DNA of 64,000 bases from Monodelphis domestica. Taxonomy: Eukaryota > Chordata > Mammalia > Didelphimorphia > Didelphidae. The position numbers and the translations under genes were made by a program. The notes beneath the pieces are model-generated. The model did not search any database, had not been told where the DNA came from, and saw only the letters and a program-made list of their open reading frames with translations. The DNA lies in contig NC_077228.1 of NCBI RefSeq assembly GCF_027887165.1, forward strand, positions 213,581,635 to 213,645,634, given 5' to 3'. Within the stretch, counting starts at the first letter, position 1; every line of letters begins with the position of its first letter. Positions 21,061 to 32,449 of this stretch are shown in pieces.

Positions 21061-22690
21061 GGAATGATGAGGTCCGAAAACAGATTGCAAGGGATTAAGA
21101 AGAGAGTAAGTGGAGAAAAAGTAAGGACATTTATTGTATCGCCTTTTCAAGTAGTTTAGCCACAAAGAACAAAAGAGCTATAAGAGTAGATTTTAGGGCA
21201 ACAAGGTGGCATAGTGGATAAGGAGTCAGGTTTGGAGGTGAAGAATTGGGTTCAGATGTGACCTCAGATACTTCCTAGCTTTGTGACCCCAAGCAAACCG
21301 CTTAATCCTATTTAAAAAAAAGATTATAGTTAGTGGGAGATGATGGAAGGATCATGTGAGAGTTTTTGAAGACGGGGAGGCATAGGCATGTTTGTAGGCA
21401 GTAGGTAAAGAGCCAATAGATGGAGAGATTGAAGATATGCGAAAGGGTAGGGAGGACAGAGCGGGTAATATGTTGGAGGAGATGGGATGGAATGGGATCA
21501 CTTGAGCTGGGAGAGGAATTTGCCTCAGCAAAGTCTCCTCTTCATGTGAGACAGGGGTAAAGGAGGAGAGGATGGAAGGAGGCAACTGAGGATATGAAAT
21601 GAAGAAGAGGGGCAAAAAGAGAACTCATAGCAAATAGCCTTGACTTTTTCCAAAAAATAAGAGGCAAGTTGGGGGTGGGGTGGTGGAGGGTGGTGATGAA
21701 AACCATTGGAAGTTTGAGGAAAGGTGAGAAGCGTTGGAATAGATGCTGTGAAGAGGGGGACAATGGGTTGTTAAGGAAAGTGTAGGAGGACTGCCTAGCA
21801 GCAGTGAGGACCTACTTAAGGTTTGGTGAACCCATTCAGAAAAGGCACATGGTTTTCTTTGCCCTCATTCAGCAGAATGTATGTAGGAGTAAAGGCAATA
21901 AATGGGAGTGATCCAAGGTCAAGGTTTGACAAGGTACAATTGGCAAAGGGGCTAGGGACTCAAGAGAAGAGTACAGTATACAATTGAACTGGTTCACCAA
22001 GGGGTCAAGATTGAAGAAAGAGAAGACTAGCCTGGAAAAGAGCTGAGGGTTGAGAGATTAGAGATCACAGTGAGGATGGAGTAGGGTTTGGTAAAGGAAG
22101 GAGAGGGAGAAGTGGAAATTAAATAACTTATGGTCAGATAAGAGGATTTTAGAATTCTTGACAATGGAAGTGGTACATTTATGGGTAATAGAAAAATCAT
22201 GCATGTGATTGTCTTTGCATGCAGCTGAGGTGGGCTAAAGGAATAAATCACATGATGTGAGCAGGTTGAGGAACCCTGTAGTTAAGATGTTTGAGGGAGA
22301 GTCAGGAAGTATATTGAAGCCACCAAGAGGAAAGAAAAATGGTGCTCCAAATATCAAGTTCATTGAGGAAAGAGGGAGTGATCTGGAGGTTTGTAGACAA
22401 CAGTCACAAGGATTTTGATTGGGTAATAAATATGAATTGCATGAACCTGAAGGGAGAAGTTACTGAGTCATAAAAGCAGGGAGAGAGCCTGGAAGCTACA
22501 GCAGGGAGCAAGAGTATTCCAACCCCTCATCTCCACCAGTAAGTCCAGGGCTTGGGAAGGTATTGCTACATTATGACTATCGATGCAGATTCTGCCACAT
22601 CTTACAATAGGCTAGAAGTAAGAAGGATAGATAACCATCACAGAAGCGCTAACTTCAAATTCTAGATTGGATTCTGAGATATTTGACTTT
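21061..22690 (-). repeat. Decayed LINE with endonuclease-like region, minus strand
   Basis: Reverse-strand reading gives '.GGFNI.PDSPSN.LTTGF', then 'HDFSITHKCTTSI', then 'KILLSDHKLFNFH'. That order resembles a LINE endonuclease of the CR1/L2 kind (GDFN motif, then SDH). No single long frame survives. A sense MAR1 fragment is inserted at about 21195-21320. The family is not certain. Confidence 0.5.
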
Positions 22691-22732
22691 GGTATATGTC
22701 TAGTACAAGAAGAATGGAGGAGCAGCTAGGTG

Positions 22733-22905
22733 GCTTTATGTATAAAGAGCCAGGCCTAGACTTGGGAGGCCCAGGGTTCAAATGTGACCTCAGATGCTTC
22801 ATAGCTAGGTAATCCTGGGCAAGTCACTTAACCTCTATTGCCTAGCCCATACAGGTCTTCTGCCTTGAAAATATACTTAGTACCAATTCTAAGACAGAAA
22901 GCAAG
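22733..22905 (+). repeat. Family S SINE, sense
   Basis: Head 'gagcagctaggtggctttat', body 'atcctgggcaagtcacttaa', tail 'gacagaaagcaaggggagg'. The tail continues into a GAA array. Confidence 0.82.
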
Positions 22906-23288
22906 GGGAGGAAGAAGAAGAAGAAGAAGAAGAAGAAGAAGAAGAAGAAGAAGAAGAAGAAGAAGAAGAAGAAGAAGAAGAAGAAGAAGAAGAAGAAGAA
23001 GAAGAAGAAGAAGAAGAAGAAGAAGAAGAAGAAGAAGAAGAAGAAGAAGAAGAAGAAGAAGAAGGAGAAGGAGAAGGAGAAGGAGAAGGAGAAGGAGAAG
23101 GAGAAGGAGAAGGAGAAGGAGAAGGAGAAGGAGAAGGAGAAGGAGAAGGAGAAGGAGAAGGAGGAGAAGGAGAAGGAGAAGGAGAAGGAGAAGGAGAAGG
23201 AGAAGGAGAAGGAGAAGGAGAAGAAGAAGAAGAAGAAGAAGAAGAAGAAGAAGAAGAAGAAGAAGAAGAAGAAGAAGAAGGAGAAGAA
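22906..23288. repeat. (GAA)n and (GAAGGA)n array, about 380 bp
   Basis: GAA units (to about 23061), then GAAGGA units (to about 23220), then GAA again. Purine-only on the + strand. Seeded by the SINE tail to its left. Confidence 0.97.
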
Positions 23289-23299
23289 GTGTTTGTTAG

Positions 23300-23600
23300 C
23301 ATTAGCATAGGATGCTAATAAAATCCTGCATTCCTTATGCTTCCTCAAAGGTGGTAATGCCAAAGAAGACTACAAAGATACAGATGTGCATAGACAACTG
23401 GACTTTAAACAAAAGGACCAGAATGGGTAAGTATGCTATGCAACAGCTCCTCTAGGCAGTCAGTTCTGGTTTGGATCTACAAGATGGATATATCATATTC
23501 CTATGGAAAGATAAAGACTAAGGGAGAGAAGGAAGAGACTATTCATCTGTCTAATGGATTTTATTTTTATTTTTATCTATGTGTTCTTTACCAATGTGAG
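23300..23600. other. Unclassified intergenic sequence
   Basis: About 300 bases I cannot assign. It may be the left, diverged part of the L1 copy that follows. Confidence 0.3.
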
Positions 23601-23624
23601 TGTATGCCCTGAAGAGTGATCTGC

Positions 23625-24300
23625 TAAATAGTACAGCAGATGGGTTTATGCCCCCAAAGAGATAATAAGTAAAAAGACTTGTACAAAAATATTTATAGCT
23701 GTGCTCTTCATGGTTGCAAAAAATTGGAAAATGAGGGGATGCTCTTTGATTGGGGAATGGCTGAACAAATTGTAGTATCTGTTGGTGATGGAATACTATT
23801 GTGCTAAAAGGAATAATGAACTAGAGCAATGCCATGTGAACTGGAATGACCTCCAGGAATTGATGCAGAACCAGGAGAACATCCTACACAGAGATGGATA
23901 CACTGTGGCACAATCAAATGTAATGGACTTCTTTACTAGCAGCAATGCAATGATTCAGGACAATTCTGATGGACTTATGAGAAAGAAGTCTATCCACATC
24001 CAGAGAAAGAACTGTGGGAAAAGAAATGCAGAAGAAAACCAACTGCTTGATCACATGGTTCTATGGGGATATGATTGGGGATGTAGACTCTAAACGATCA
24101 TCCTAGTGCAAATATCAATGGTATGGAAATAGGTCTTGATCAATGACACATGTAAAACCCAGTGGATTTGCACATTTGGCTACAGGAGGTAGGTAGGAGG
24201 AGAGGAGGGAAAGAACATGAATCATGTAACCATGGAAAATTGTTCTTAATTAATCAATTAAATGAAAATTTAAAAAAGGCAATAAATAAATGAATGAATG
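23625..24300 (+). repeat. Marsupial L1 3' end, sense
   Basis: Codes for the L1 ORF2 C-terminal signature ('MEYYCAKRNNELEQCHVNWN', as in 'MEYYAAIKND' of human L1), with stops in frame, followed by a 3' UTR and an A-rich tail. 5'-truncated and dead. Confidence 0.82.
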
Positions 24301-24514
24301 ATTAAATAAATAAAGAGTGCAGCAGAAAATCAACCCAGTAGCTGAGACATTGAGTCCTCTTGGCAAGAGAGTAGCTCCATCCAATATTGTACATATAGAG
24401 GTAAACTTGGGGTAAAAGCTTTGTAGCAATTGCTTTAAGTTAGAAGCCATCCTCCCCAGGGGCCAAGATGATAGAAAGGGAAAAGAATTAGGATAAAGGC
24501 TTTTATTTTTAAAA

Positions 24515-24572
24515 TTAAAAAAAATTGAAACCCTTACCTTCTGTCTTAGAATTGATATTAAGTATGCTTTGT
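24515..24572 (-). repeat. Family S SINE tail fragment, antisense
   Basis: Only 'gaaacccttaccttctgtct' to 'attgatattaagtatg' remains. Confidence 0.65.
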
Positions 24573-24868
24573 AACTTCTGTTCTAGCTGTGTCTTCTCAG
24601 TAAATATCCTTTTGTAAAATCTAATTGGTTTCAATTGATTAAATTATATTGAAACACTAGTCAATCAATGACATAGGAAATATAATAACTAAAATTAGTG
24701 ATTGATATCAGGAGGAATATACTAGAATTGGGGCTCACTATGGTAGGATTCAAAAGTCACCCTCAACCTCTCAAGTGTAGTCCTAAAACCTGGAGAAGGA
24801 AATGGAGCTTGCTTCCCATTTGAGGACCTGATTCTTCAGTGCGAGTAGGAGTTAAAATAAGGTGAGTC
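24573..24868. other. Unclassified intergenic sequence
   Basis: No feature was recognised. Confidence 0.35.
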
Positions 24869-24870
24869 TT

Positions 24871-25079
24871 AGGGGCAGCTAGGAAGTTCAGTGAATTGAG
24901 AGCCAGGCCTAGAGATGGGAGGTCTTGGGCTAAAATCTGGGCTCAGACACTTCCTAGCTGTGTGACCCTGGGTAGGTCACTTGACCCTCATTGCCTAGCC
25001 CTTACCACTCTTCTGTCTTAGAACCAATACACAATACACAATATTGGTTCTAAGACAGAAGGTAAGGGTTTAAAAAAAA
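24871..25079 (+). repeat. Family S SINE, sense
   Basis: Full-length with a short internal duplication 'acacaatacacaatat' in the loop before the tail. Confidence 0.88.
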
Positions 25080-25460
25080 GTAAGAGTCATCTGTATTACA
25101 GGAGCAACTACTAATGGGGAAGGAGATTTTTCCAATTTATTAAGCAAATGGGGTCTAAGGGCTTAATTGATTGAGTTATGTTGAAATTTTATGAATTGAA
25201 GAAATGTATAAACATTCACCTTGATTATCCTAGAGCTCAGAAAGATAAGATTAAATAAAGGAATGGATCAAATAGCAGGTAAAGCAGTAGCATAAATGGG
25301 ACCGGTCAACACCTGTAACATGTTGGGATCAGACCCCATGACCTTGATATGTACAGGGACTTATGTTCCAGATTTTCAGAATGTTTTTCCCTTTCCCACA
25401 GGTATTTTCTCCTGTAGTCATAAATGCAAAGTGACAGTTAGTACTACTACTACTAATTAT
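25080..25460. other. Unclassified intergenic sequence
   Basis: AT-rich, no recognised feature. Confidence 0.35.
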
Positions 25461-25465
25461 CATTA

Positions 25466-25885
25466 TTTTTAAACCCTTACCTTCTGCCTTAGAATCAATA
25501 CTTAGAATTGGTTCCAAGGCAGAAGAGCACTCAAGGCTAGGCAATTGGGTTAAGTGACTTGCCCAGGTCACATAGCTAAGAAGTATCTGAGACAAGATCC
25601 GAACCCAGGACCTCCAATCTCCAGACCTGGCTCTCTATTCATTGAGCTACCTAGATGCTCCCTATTTCAAAAGCACTTTGCAGATGCTTATCTCATTTTA
25701 TCCTCACGACTATGAGAGGTAGATGCTATTATTATTCCCAAATGAGGAAATTAAAGCAGACAGAAGTTAAGTGACTTGCCCAGAGTCCTACAGATGATAA
25801 GTATCTGAGGCAGAATTTGAACTCTGGACCTCCTGATTAGAAATCTAGTCTTTTATCTAGTACCCCATCTAGCTGTTTCAAGGAG
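25466..25885 (-). repeat. Family S SINE then MIR, both antisense
   Basis: 25466-25661 is an antisense SINE ('aaacccttaccttctgcctt' to 'gagctacctagatgctccc'). 25662-25885 is an antisense MIR ('ctcatttatcctcacgac'-like order, 'gtgacttgcccagagtccta'). Confidence 0.75.
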
Positions 25886-26127
25886 CTCATCTCTTGGGCC
25901 TTCTATGACTCTTTAAGCTGCTGCCCATAGCACAGTATGGCCCTTCAAAACAAAATCCTCTTCTCATTTACAGTTCATTGATCAGGGGTTCACCCACTTG
26001 GGCTCTCTGGACTGACCTGTTTATAATCCCCTGCCAGCTCTCTGTCAGTTAGGAAGCTTTCTAATGGCTGATGGATTTTCAGGGTTCTGCCATCCTTTTA
26101 GGTAAATGATATTTAGGAGGGAGGGAG

Positions 26128-26368
26128 GGAGGCAACTCAGTGAAGAGAGTGCTGGACCTGGAGTCAGGAAGACCAGGGTTCAAATTCAGTCTCAGACACT
26201 TTCTAACTGTGTGATCCTGGGCACGTCACCTTTGCATGCCTGGCAAAAGGATCTGCTGGAGAAGAACATGGCAAACCACTTCAGTACCCTTTCTAGGAAA
26301 AGTCCATGGATAGCCATGGTCTGTGGGGTCACAAAGAGTCAGACATAACTGAATGGCTGAACAAGACC
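26128..26368 (+). repeat. MAR1 SINE, sense
   Basis: 'gagtgctggacctggagtca', 'ctgtgtgatcctgggcacgt' and 'ggggtcacaaagagtcagac' fit a sense MAR1. Confidence 0.8.
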
Positions 26369-26639
26369 AACAAAGTGCTATCTTTAATCTTTTCTTCCTC
26401 CTCTCAAGAGGGAATGCAGAAGGAAATGTTCCCCTAAGATATTACCACAATGCCCTTCTCTCAAGATAAAAGAACTCAACCTGACACCAATTTGACCCTC
26501 AAAGATTGTAAAACCCCATCCCTTTTATTACAGCCATGAAAGGATGCTGGGGATCAGACACACCTAGCCTCCTTGACTAGTTTCAGGTTGTAAGTTCCTA
26601 GAAAGACCAGTCTTGGGCAAGTCTTTTTTGTACCTTATT

Positions 26640-26985
26640 AGCCACTTAATAGAGTATATTCCTTTGATGATCACAGGATGACAGATTTAAAGCTAGAAGA
26701 GACCTCTATTTTATAGGGAGGAAACTGGTGCTCTAAAAATGGGAAATGGCTTGCCTAAGGTCAACCCATCAGGCTTCCCTTCCAGTCATCACTGCCCCCT
26801 TCCAACAAACAACCCCCACTCCACCTTCCTGCGCTCTTGTATCTCTTCCTAATATAGATCAATAACATTTAGTCTCTGACTTCTTAGATCACCTTTCTCC
26901 CTCAAGATTGTAGGGCTAGATTGGCCTAGGTGAGCTTTAAGTTGCCAGATCCCTTCTAGTCCTAAATCTTACAGTTCTATGATGA
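26640..26985 (-). repeat. MIR remnants
   Basis: 26640-26775 is an antisense MIR ('ttatagggaggaaactggtg'). 26905-26985 looks like the end of a sense MIR ('agatcccttctagtcctaaa'). Confidence 0.5.
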
Positions 26986-27031
26986 GCACTTCTGGGTGAA
27001 AGCTGGGTGGTGATCCCTGATCTCCTCTCTC

Positions 27032-27214
27032 TTTTTTTTAAACCCTTACTTTCTGTCTTAGTGTCAACTCTAGGACAAAAGGGCAATGGCTAGGCAATTG
27101 GGGTTAAAGTGACTTGCCCAGGGTCACACAGCTAGGAAGTATCTGGGACCAGATATGAACCCAGGTCATCCTGACTCCAGGCTTGGTGCTCTATCCACTG
27201 GCCACCTAGCTGCC
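27032..27214 (-). repeat. Family S/MAR1 SINE, antisense
   Basis: 'aaacccttactttctgtctt' to 'ccactggccacctagctgcc'. Confidence 0.82.
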
Positions 27215-28010
27215 CCTGATCCCTTGTCTCTTATGAAGTCTAGCAGGGAGAAAATGCCCAAACTTTTCTCACTCTTTCTGTCAGTGATGCTCCTGCCACT
27301 CGTACTGAGAGAGTAGTACTCAAGAGGGATCTTAAAGTCCAGGATTCTAACAAGTCTAACAAGGTTTTTAGCTCCTGACATTTGCTGTTTCATCTTGAAG
27401 AAAACATGCAGCCCCTGCAGATCCCCATTTCCATGCCTGCACAACGAGAAGGGAACAGAAACAGCAAATTCAGAAGCATTGATAACTTCCTTGCTTTTGA
27501 ACCAGCAAGGGCTGGGAGGAAATAAGGGCCTCTCCATCTGTCAGAGATCCGAATGTATGAACCTGCCCATATATTCGTCACTAACCTTGCTCCTCAATGG
27601 GGACCCATGTCAGACAAATGAGTTTCACTGTGCCAGGAGCTGAGACCGGAGAGTTTTTGACTGCCAAGGGTCCAAAGCCTTGAGATCCAGGGGTCTGGGA
27701 AGTCCTCCAAGATGCTAAAGAAAAGTATTGAATCTTCCAGGGGAACGATGCCCATCCAGGCACAACTGGGGAGTTCAGGATTGCCAGGCACTGCCAACTC
27801 CTCAAGGGACAAGATCTGACCTGGGCACTGCCAGGCCTCTTTGATCCCCAATCTCAACCTCAGCCCCAGCCCCGCCCTTTGTGAATAACGTCAGCTGCTT
27901 ACAGGGTAGCTGGGGCCTGGCTTGGTTTCTTAGTGATTTTCTTGATGGCACTGGAGTGGGGAAATGGTTAAAGAATTGACCCAGGGATGGCGACAGAAGA
28001 TTTAAAAATA
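27215..28010. other. Repeat-free island with GC box and CRE-like site
   Basis: About 800 bases of moderate GC with no mobile element, in an otherwise repeat-dense region. Near 27870-27905, 'ccccgccctttgtg' (GC box), 'taacgtca' (CRE-like) and 'cagctg' (E-box) occur within about 35 bases. This could be a distal regulatory element or a relic promoter. No coding similarity was seen. Confidence 0.35.
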
Positions 28011-28089
28011 TGTATAACAAGTCCCTATCACCCAGCAGCCATCCTATTTTATTGGTTTTAGGGGGATCTCCAAACCCCCTCTTCCTCTT

Positions 28090-28900
28090 CAGAAGCTTTC
28101 AAATCACTAAATTCACTAGCCATCTCCAAATCATTGTCTTCCTGGTCTTATTTGCACATCCTTATTCCTGTGTCTGCCTCAGTATCTTTTTTCTTTTAAC
28201 AGCCTTCTGTAATCTCTTTGGATTTCTGTATACCTATTCTAGCTCCCTGTCTCCTTCCTCATCCCTCAGTATCCTCTTCTATCCCTTTACAGTCTCCTCC
28301 ATTTCATTATATTCTCTGCCATTTCCCTGCATTCTGACCCATCTTTTTGAATCTTCCATCAGCCCCTTAATTCTCAGTCTCCCTTGTATCTCCCCTCAAG
28401 TCTCGGTCTCTGTCTGTGTCTCTGAGTCTTTCTGTCTCTCTATTTCTCTGTCTCTGTCTATTTCTGTTCTCTGTCTCTGTTTCATTCTCTTCAATATCCT
28501 GTATTCTCTTTTAGTTCCTTGGAGGCTCTTCCAGGTTTTAATATTCTATCTTAGTCCTCTGAAATCCATCAGCATCTATCCCCTTAGGTTCTCTTCTAGC
28601 CTTCTGTATCTTTCTCCAGCCTCCTATATACTCAGTTGTTTCCCCAGCCTCCTATATTCTTCCCTTAGATCCTCCCTGATGTTGTTGTCTATCTCTCTCC
28701 ATTTCCTTTAGATCCTCCCTCAACTCTCTGTGTCCTGTCCCAGTCCTGTACTTTCCTTCAAAAGCCCCTCTATTTTCTTCCATTCTCTCAGATCTTCCCC
28801 CTAGATCCCTCTGTCTTTTCACCTCCCAATGTCCCCTTCCATAGCTCCGACTATCCTCCTCCAGTTCCCTCTAGTCTCCCAATACTCCTGTATCCCTTTT
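28090..28900. repeat. Degenerate CT-rich tandem repeat
   Basis: About 800 bases that are strongly pyrimidine on the + strand, with loose repeats of the type 'cctcctatattctcttctag' and a tctgtctctgtc core. It keeps a 233-codon frame open (28010-28711), rich in Ser, Leu and Ile. The composition explains the frame, and I do not call a gene. Confidence 0.7.
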
Positions 28901-28909
28901 CATCTCTTT

Positions 28910-29095
28910 GAGAGGCCCTATGGAACAATAGCTAGAGAAAGCATTGGACTCAAAGCCAGAAGGATCTGGGTTCAGGTCCTGCTCCTGAATCATAATGCCT
29001 ATGTGACTTTGGACTGATGACAAGTTGCTGAGAAAGTGCTAACTTCTTTGGGAGTGGGAGTTTCCTCATCTGGGAGTTTCCTATCCCAATGAAGT
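28910..29095 (+). repeat. MIR, sense
   Basis: 'gaaagcattggactcaaagc', 'gatctgggttcaggtcctgc' and a duplicated 'ctgggagtttcct'. Confidence 0.55.
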
Positions 29096-29534
29096 CACAG
29101 GCTTGTGGCCTTTGTCTCTATCCCAAGAATCTTCCCAAAGGGCTGACTGAGCTCCCGCCACTCCTTCAACATAACAACAATTAACCACAACACATGAAGA
29201 TCAGAATCAGCATCAGGGAGGAGATCTCTCACTTGCTGGAAGGTAGGGGTGGGGGGACTCCAGGTGGGGGACTTTGTGATGATGCAAGGCGAAAAATACA
29301 CTTGACTTTGCCCACTGTCCTGCTTGTTCTCATCCCAATCCTTCATACTCAGCTAGATGGAGAGTGGATCAGAAACTCAAATGACCTAAGGTGGGGTGGG
29401 AGCCTGGGGGCTGGGCAGAGCACCCACGGGTCAAGCTCTGCCCAAGAGAGGTTGCTTCTCCTGGACGTAGGCCTCTGAGGGTAGAAACTGTATCTTGTTC
29501 TGGCAATCCTGATGTTCCTCAACTTCTAGCCAAG
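29096..29534. other. Unique intergenic sequence
   Basis: No repeat or gene was recognised. A short G-rich run lies near 29245-29270. Confidence 0.35.
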
Positions 29535-30480
29535 TTCATGCGTTTATAAGAATGGTAAGTGTATACAACATTTAACAGTAGAGTAAGTTTGTAAGTATGA
29601 AAAGTATACATGGCATATAACAATATCAGTTTAAAAGTGTACCAAGTATAGATGACATTTAGCAGTAGAGTAAGTTTGTAAGTAAAGTATAGATGACATA
29701 TAACACTATCGTAGGTTTGTAAGTATATATAATATAACCATATAATAAGTTTATAAGTGTAGTGAGTATATATGACATTTAATAATATAAGTTTGTAAGT
29801 ATTATAAATATATAACATATGATAGTATATAGTAAGTTTGTAAATTTAGTAAGTATATAATATATAACAGGATAAGTTTCTAAGGGGAGTAAATATATAA
29901 CATACAACAGTTTATAGTCAGTTTGTAAGAGTAGTGAGTATATATAATATATAACAGTATAATAAGTTTAAAAGTTTAAGTACATATGACATTTAATACT
30001 ATAACTTTATAAGTGTAGTAAATATATATAACAGTATATAGTAGGTTTATAAGTTTAGTATATATAATATAAATTACACATATAATATATAAAATAAGCT
30101 TAAAAGTATAAGTGTATATGACATTTATCAGTTTAGTCAGTTTGTAAGTAAAGTATCTATGATATATAACATACAAAAGTATAGTGAGTAAATGTGACAT
30201 AGTACTATCAGAAGATTGTATGTATTTTTAACATAACTGCATAAGTTTAAAAGTGTAGTATTTATGACATTTAATACTATAACAAGTTTATAAGTGTAGT
30301 AAGCATATATGACACATAACTGTATAAGTTTGTAAGTGTAGTAAGTATAACAGCATAGTCAGTTTGTAAGTATATTTAAGTATACATAACATATAACAAC
30401 ACAACATTTGTAAGTATGTAAGTATATATAAATAAGTATATGTAGTATATTACAGGATAATGAGTAAATATATAAGTAGC
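29535..30480. repeat. AT-rich minisatellite, unit about 40-50 bp
   Basis: About 20 diverged units of the form 'ataagtttgtaagtgtagta' followed by 'agtatatatgacatataaca'. Spacing between 'agtttgtaag' motifs is roughly 41-45 bases where it is clean. The minus-strand frames (Tyr, Thr, Lys, Leu, Ile repeats) are artefacts of the array. Confidence 0.9.
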
Positions 30481-31229
30481 TAATATTAAATGGTGATAGG
30501 AGGAAGTAAGATTGCAAAGGGGAATCCAAGAGTCATTCACAAACTGTCCCAAAGATCAAAGGGACGTAATTTATAAGTTGTATCATATAGTAACCAAAAA
30601 CGATATCCCGCTAATATGTGCTTAATCAAGGGAAACCATCAAGGACTTATTGTCAGGGACTTTTGGTCTTATAATACACAAATCTCAGACAAGTTCCAAA
30701 AGACCAGAGAATACCAAATGGTACTGGTAGCTGAGATCATATGGACATGCTAACTTTAAAGTTTGACTGAAAACTTTGAAATGATTTGGCTATATTAATG
30801 AATTAACTCCAAGGTGGCACAGATAAAAAATTAGTATGTTCTCCCCCCCCAAAACTTACCCCCAGCATTCTTCCAACTCTGTCAGGGTCCATATTGCCCA
30901 ATGCTTCCAAAACTAATCCATCGTTATATGAGCAATTACATGCTCCTCTTCCCCATGACATCTGCCTTCTTTTACCACCTCATCCCCTGTCCCTATGCTG
31001 TCTGCCTCTGTGACCTTTTCTCCACTTGTCTCTGTATTTATGTGCCTATTCATACTTATATCCTCTGTGCCTTATTAATGTGTGATTGCCATTTCACTTC
31101 CTGCTGCTATAATGGCCTTTCCTGGCAAGTACCCAAAGAACTGGACATGTTCTTCCCCATTTCATAATCTCATACATAAACTATCAATTCACCCTTACTG
31201 GTCCATTGTTTCACTCTTACCCTCCCTAG
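30481..31229. other. Unclassified sequence before the FADS6-like relic
   Basis: AT-rich to 30850, then pyrimidine-richer. The last 30 bases ('ccattgtttcactcttaccc' then 'tccctag') resemble the FADS6 intron 2 acceptor region. No copy of FADS6 exon 1 or 2 was seen here. Confidence 0.4.
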
Positions 31230-31386
31230 ATGTGTACTTTAGTCATAATTGTGAGCATGCCACACTGAGGAGGCCACATATGCATGGCCATATGAAGATA
31301 AATCATGGTTATACCAATGTGATTGGATTGGGGAAATCTGAGCACATGGAAGGTGCCTAGTTGGAAACAATACGTCTACATTGTGG
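31230..31386 (+). pseudogene. FADS6 exon 3 relic, copy A
   Basis: Aligns along its length with FADS6 exon 3 (57764-57900), after a preserved AG acceptor. Its conceptual reading has 'HGHMKINHGYTNVIGLG', where FADS6 has 'HGHVKLHHGYTNVVGLG'. 'EHAT' precedes it, as in human FADS6, after which about 15 extra bases are present. The second histidine of the His box is changed (INH for LHH), and the frame breaks after 'GKSEHME'. A second frame carries 'STWKVPSWKQYVYI'. It stops where a GGAA array begins. This is a decayed duplicate of a host exon. Confidence 0.82.
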
Positions 31387-31709
31387 AAAGAGGGAAGGAA
31401 GGGAGAAAGAGAGGAAGGAAGGGAGGAAAGAAAGAAGGAAGGAAGGAAGGAAGGAAGGAAGGAAGGAAGGAAGGAAGGAAGGAAGGAAGGAAGGAAGGAA
31501 GGAAGGAAGGGAGGGAGGGAGGGAGGGAGGAAGGGAGGGAGGAAAGAAGGAAGGAAGGGAGGGAGGGAGGGAGGGAGGAAGGGAGGGAGGAAAGAAGGAA
31601 GGAAGGGAGGGAGGAAGGGAGGGAGGAAGGAAGGAAAGAAGGAAAGATGTGAGGGAAGGAGGAAAGGAGGAATGGAGGAAGAGAAGAGAGAAAGAGGGAG
31701 GAAAGAAAG
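31387..31709. repeat. (GGAA)n / (GGGA)n purine array
   Basis: About 320 purine-only bases. It sits directly on the broken end of the exon relic rather than on a SINE tail. Long frames inside it are artefacts. Confidence 0.95.
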
Positions 31710-31725
31710 AAAACAGGCATTTATT

Positions 31726-32449
31726 TTTTTTACAAGGTAATAACATTTTTTCTTTTTTTTAAAATATATTTTATTTGATCATTTCCAAGCATTATTCGTT
31801 AAAGACATAGATCATTTTCTTTTCCTCCCCCCCACCCCCCATAGCCGATGCGTAAGTCCACTGGGCATTAGATGTTTTCTTGATTTGAACCCATTGCTTT
31901 GTTGATAGTATTTGCATTAGAGTGTTCATTTAGAGTCTATCCTCTGTCATGTCCCCTCAACCTCTGTATTCAGGCAGTTGCTTTTTCTCAGTGTTTCCAC
32001 TCCCATAGTTTATCCTTTGCTTATGAATGGTGTTTTTTTTCTCCTGGATCCCTGCAAGTTGTTCAGGGACATTACACCGCCACTAATGGAGAAGTCCATT
32101 ACGTTCGATTATACCACAGTGTATTAGTCTCTGTGTACAATGTTCTCCTGGTTCTGCTCTTCTCGCTCTGCATCACTTCCTGGAGGTTGTTCCAGTCTCC
32201 ATGGAACTCCTCCACTTTATTATTCCTTTTAGCACAATAGTATTCCATCACCAACATATACCACAGTTTGTTCAGCCATTCCCCAATTGATGGGCATCCC
32301 CTCGTTTTCCAGTTTTTGGCCACCACAAAGAGCACAACTATGAATATTTTTGTACAAGTCTTTTTGTCCATTATCTCTTTGGGATACAGACCCAGCAGTG
32401 CTATGGCTGGGTCAAAGGGTAGATATTCTTTTGTCGCCCTTTGGGCATA
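31726..32449 (-). repeat. L1 3' end, minus strand, with 16-base target duplication
   Basis: The reverse strand codes for the L1 ORF2 C-terminus ('YLPFDPAIALLGLYPKE', 'MEYYCAKRNNKVEEFHGDWN') and a 3' UTR. The target duplication 'aaaacaggcatttatt' lies at 31710-31725 and 32450-32465. The target was a MIR. 5'-truncated but well preserved, so fairly young. Confidence 0.92.

Noticed and set aside
28010-28711. 233-residue open frame resembling a membrane protein
   Set aside because: Lies in a CT-rich degenerate repeat. The Ser/Leu/Ile composition follows from the base bias, and there is no domain, splice pattern or family match.
29519-30200. Minus-strand frames with repeated YTYKLI-type motifs
   Set aside because: Direct readings of the AT-rich minisatellite; composition and period match the DNA repeat.
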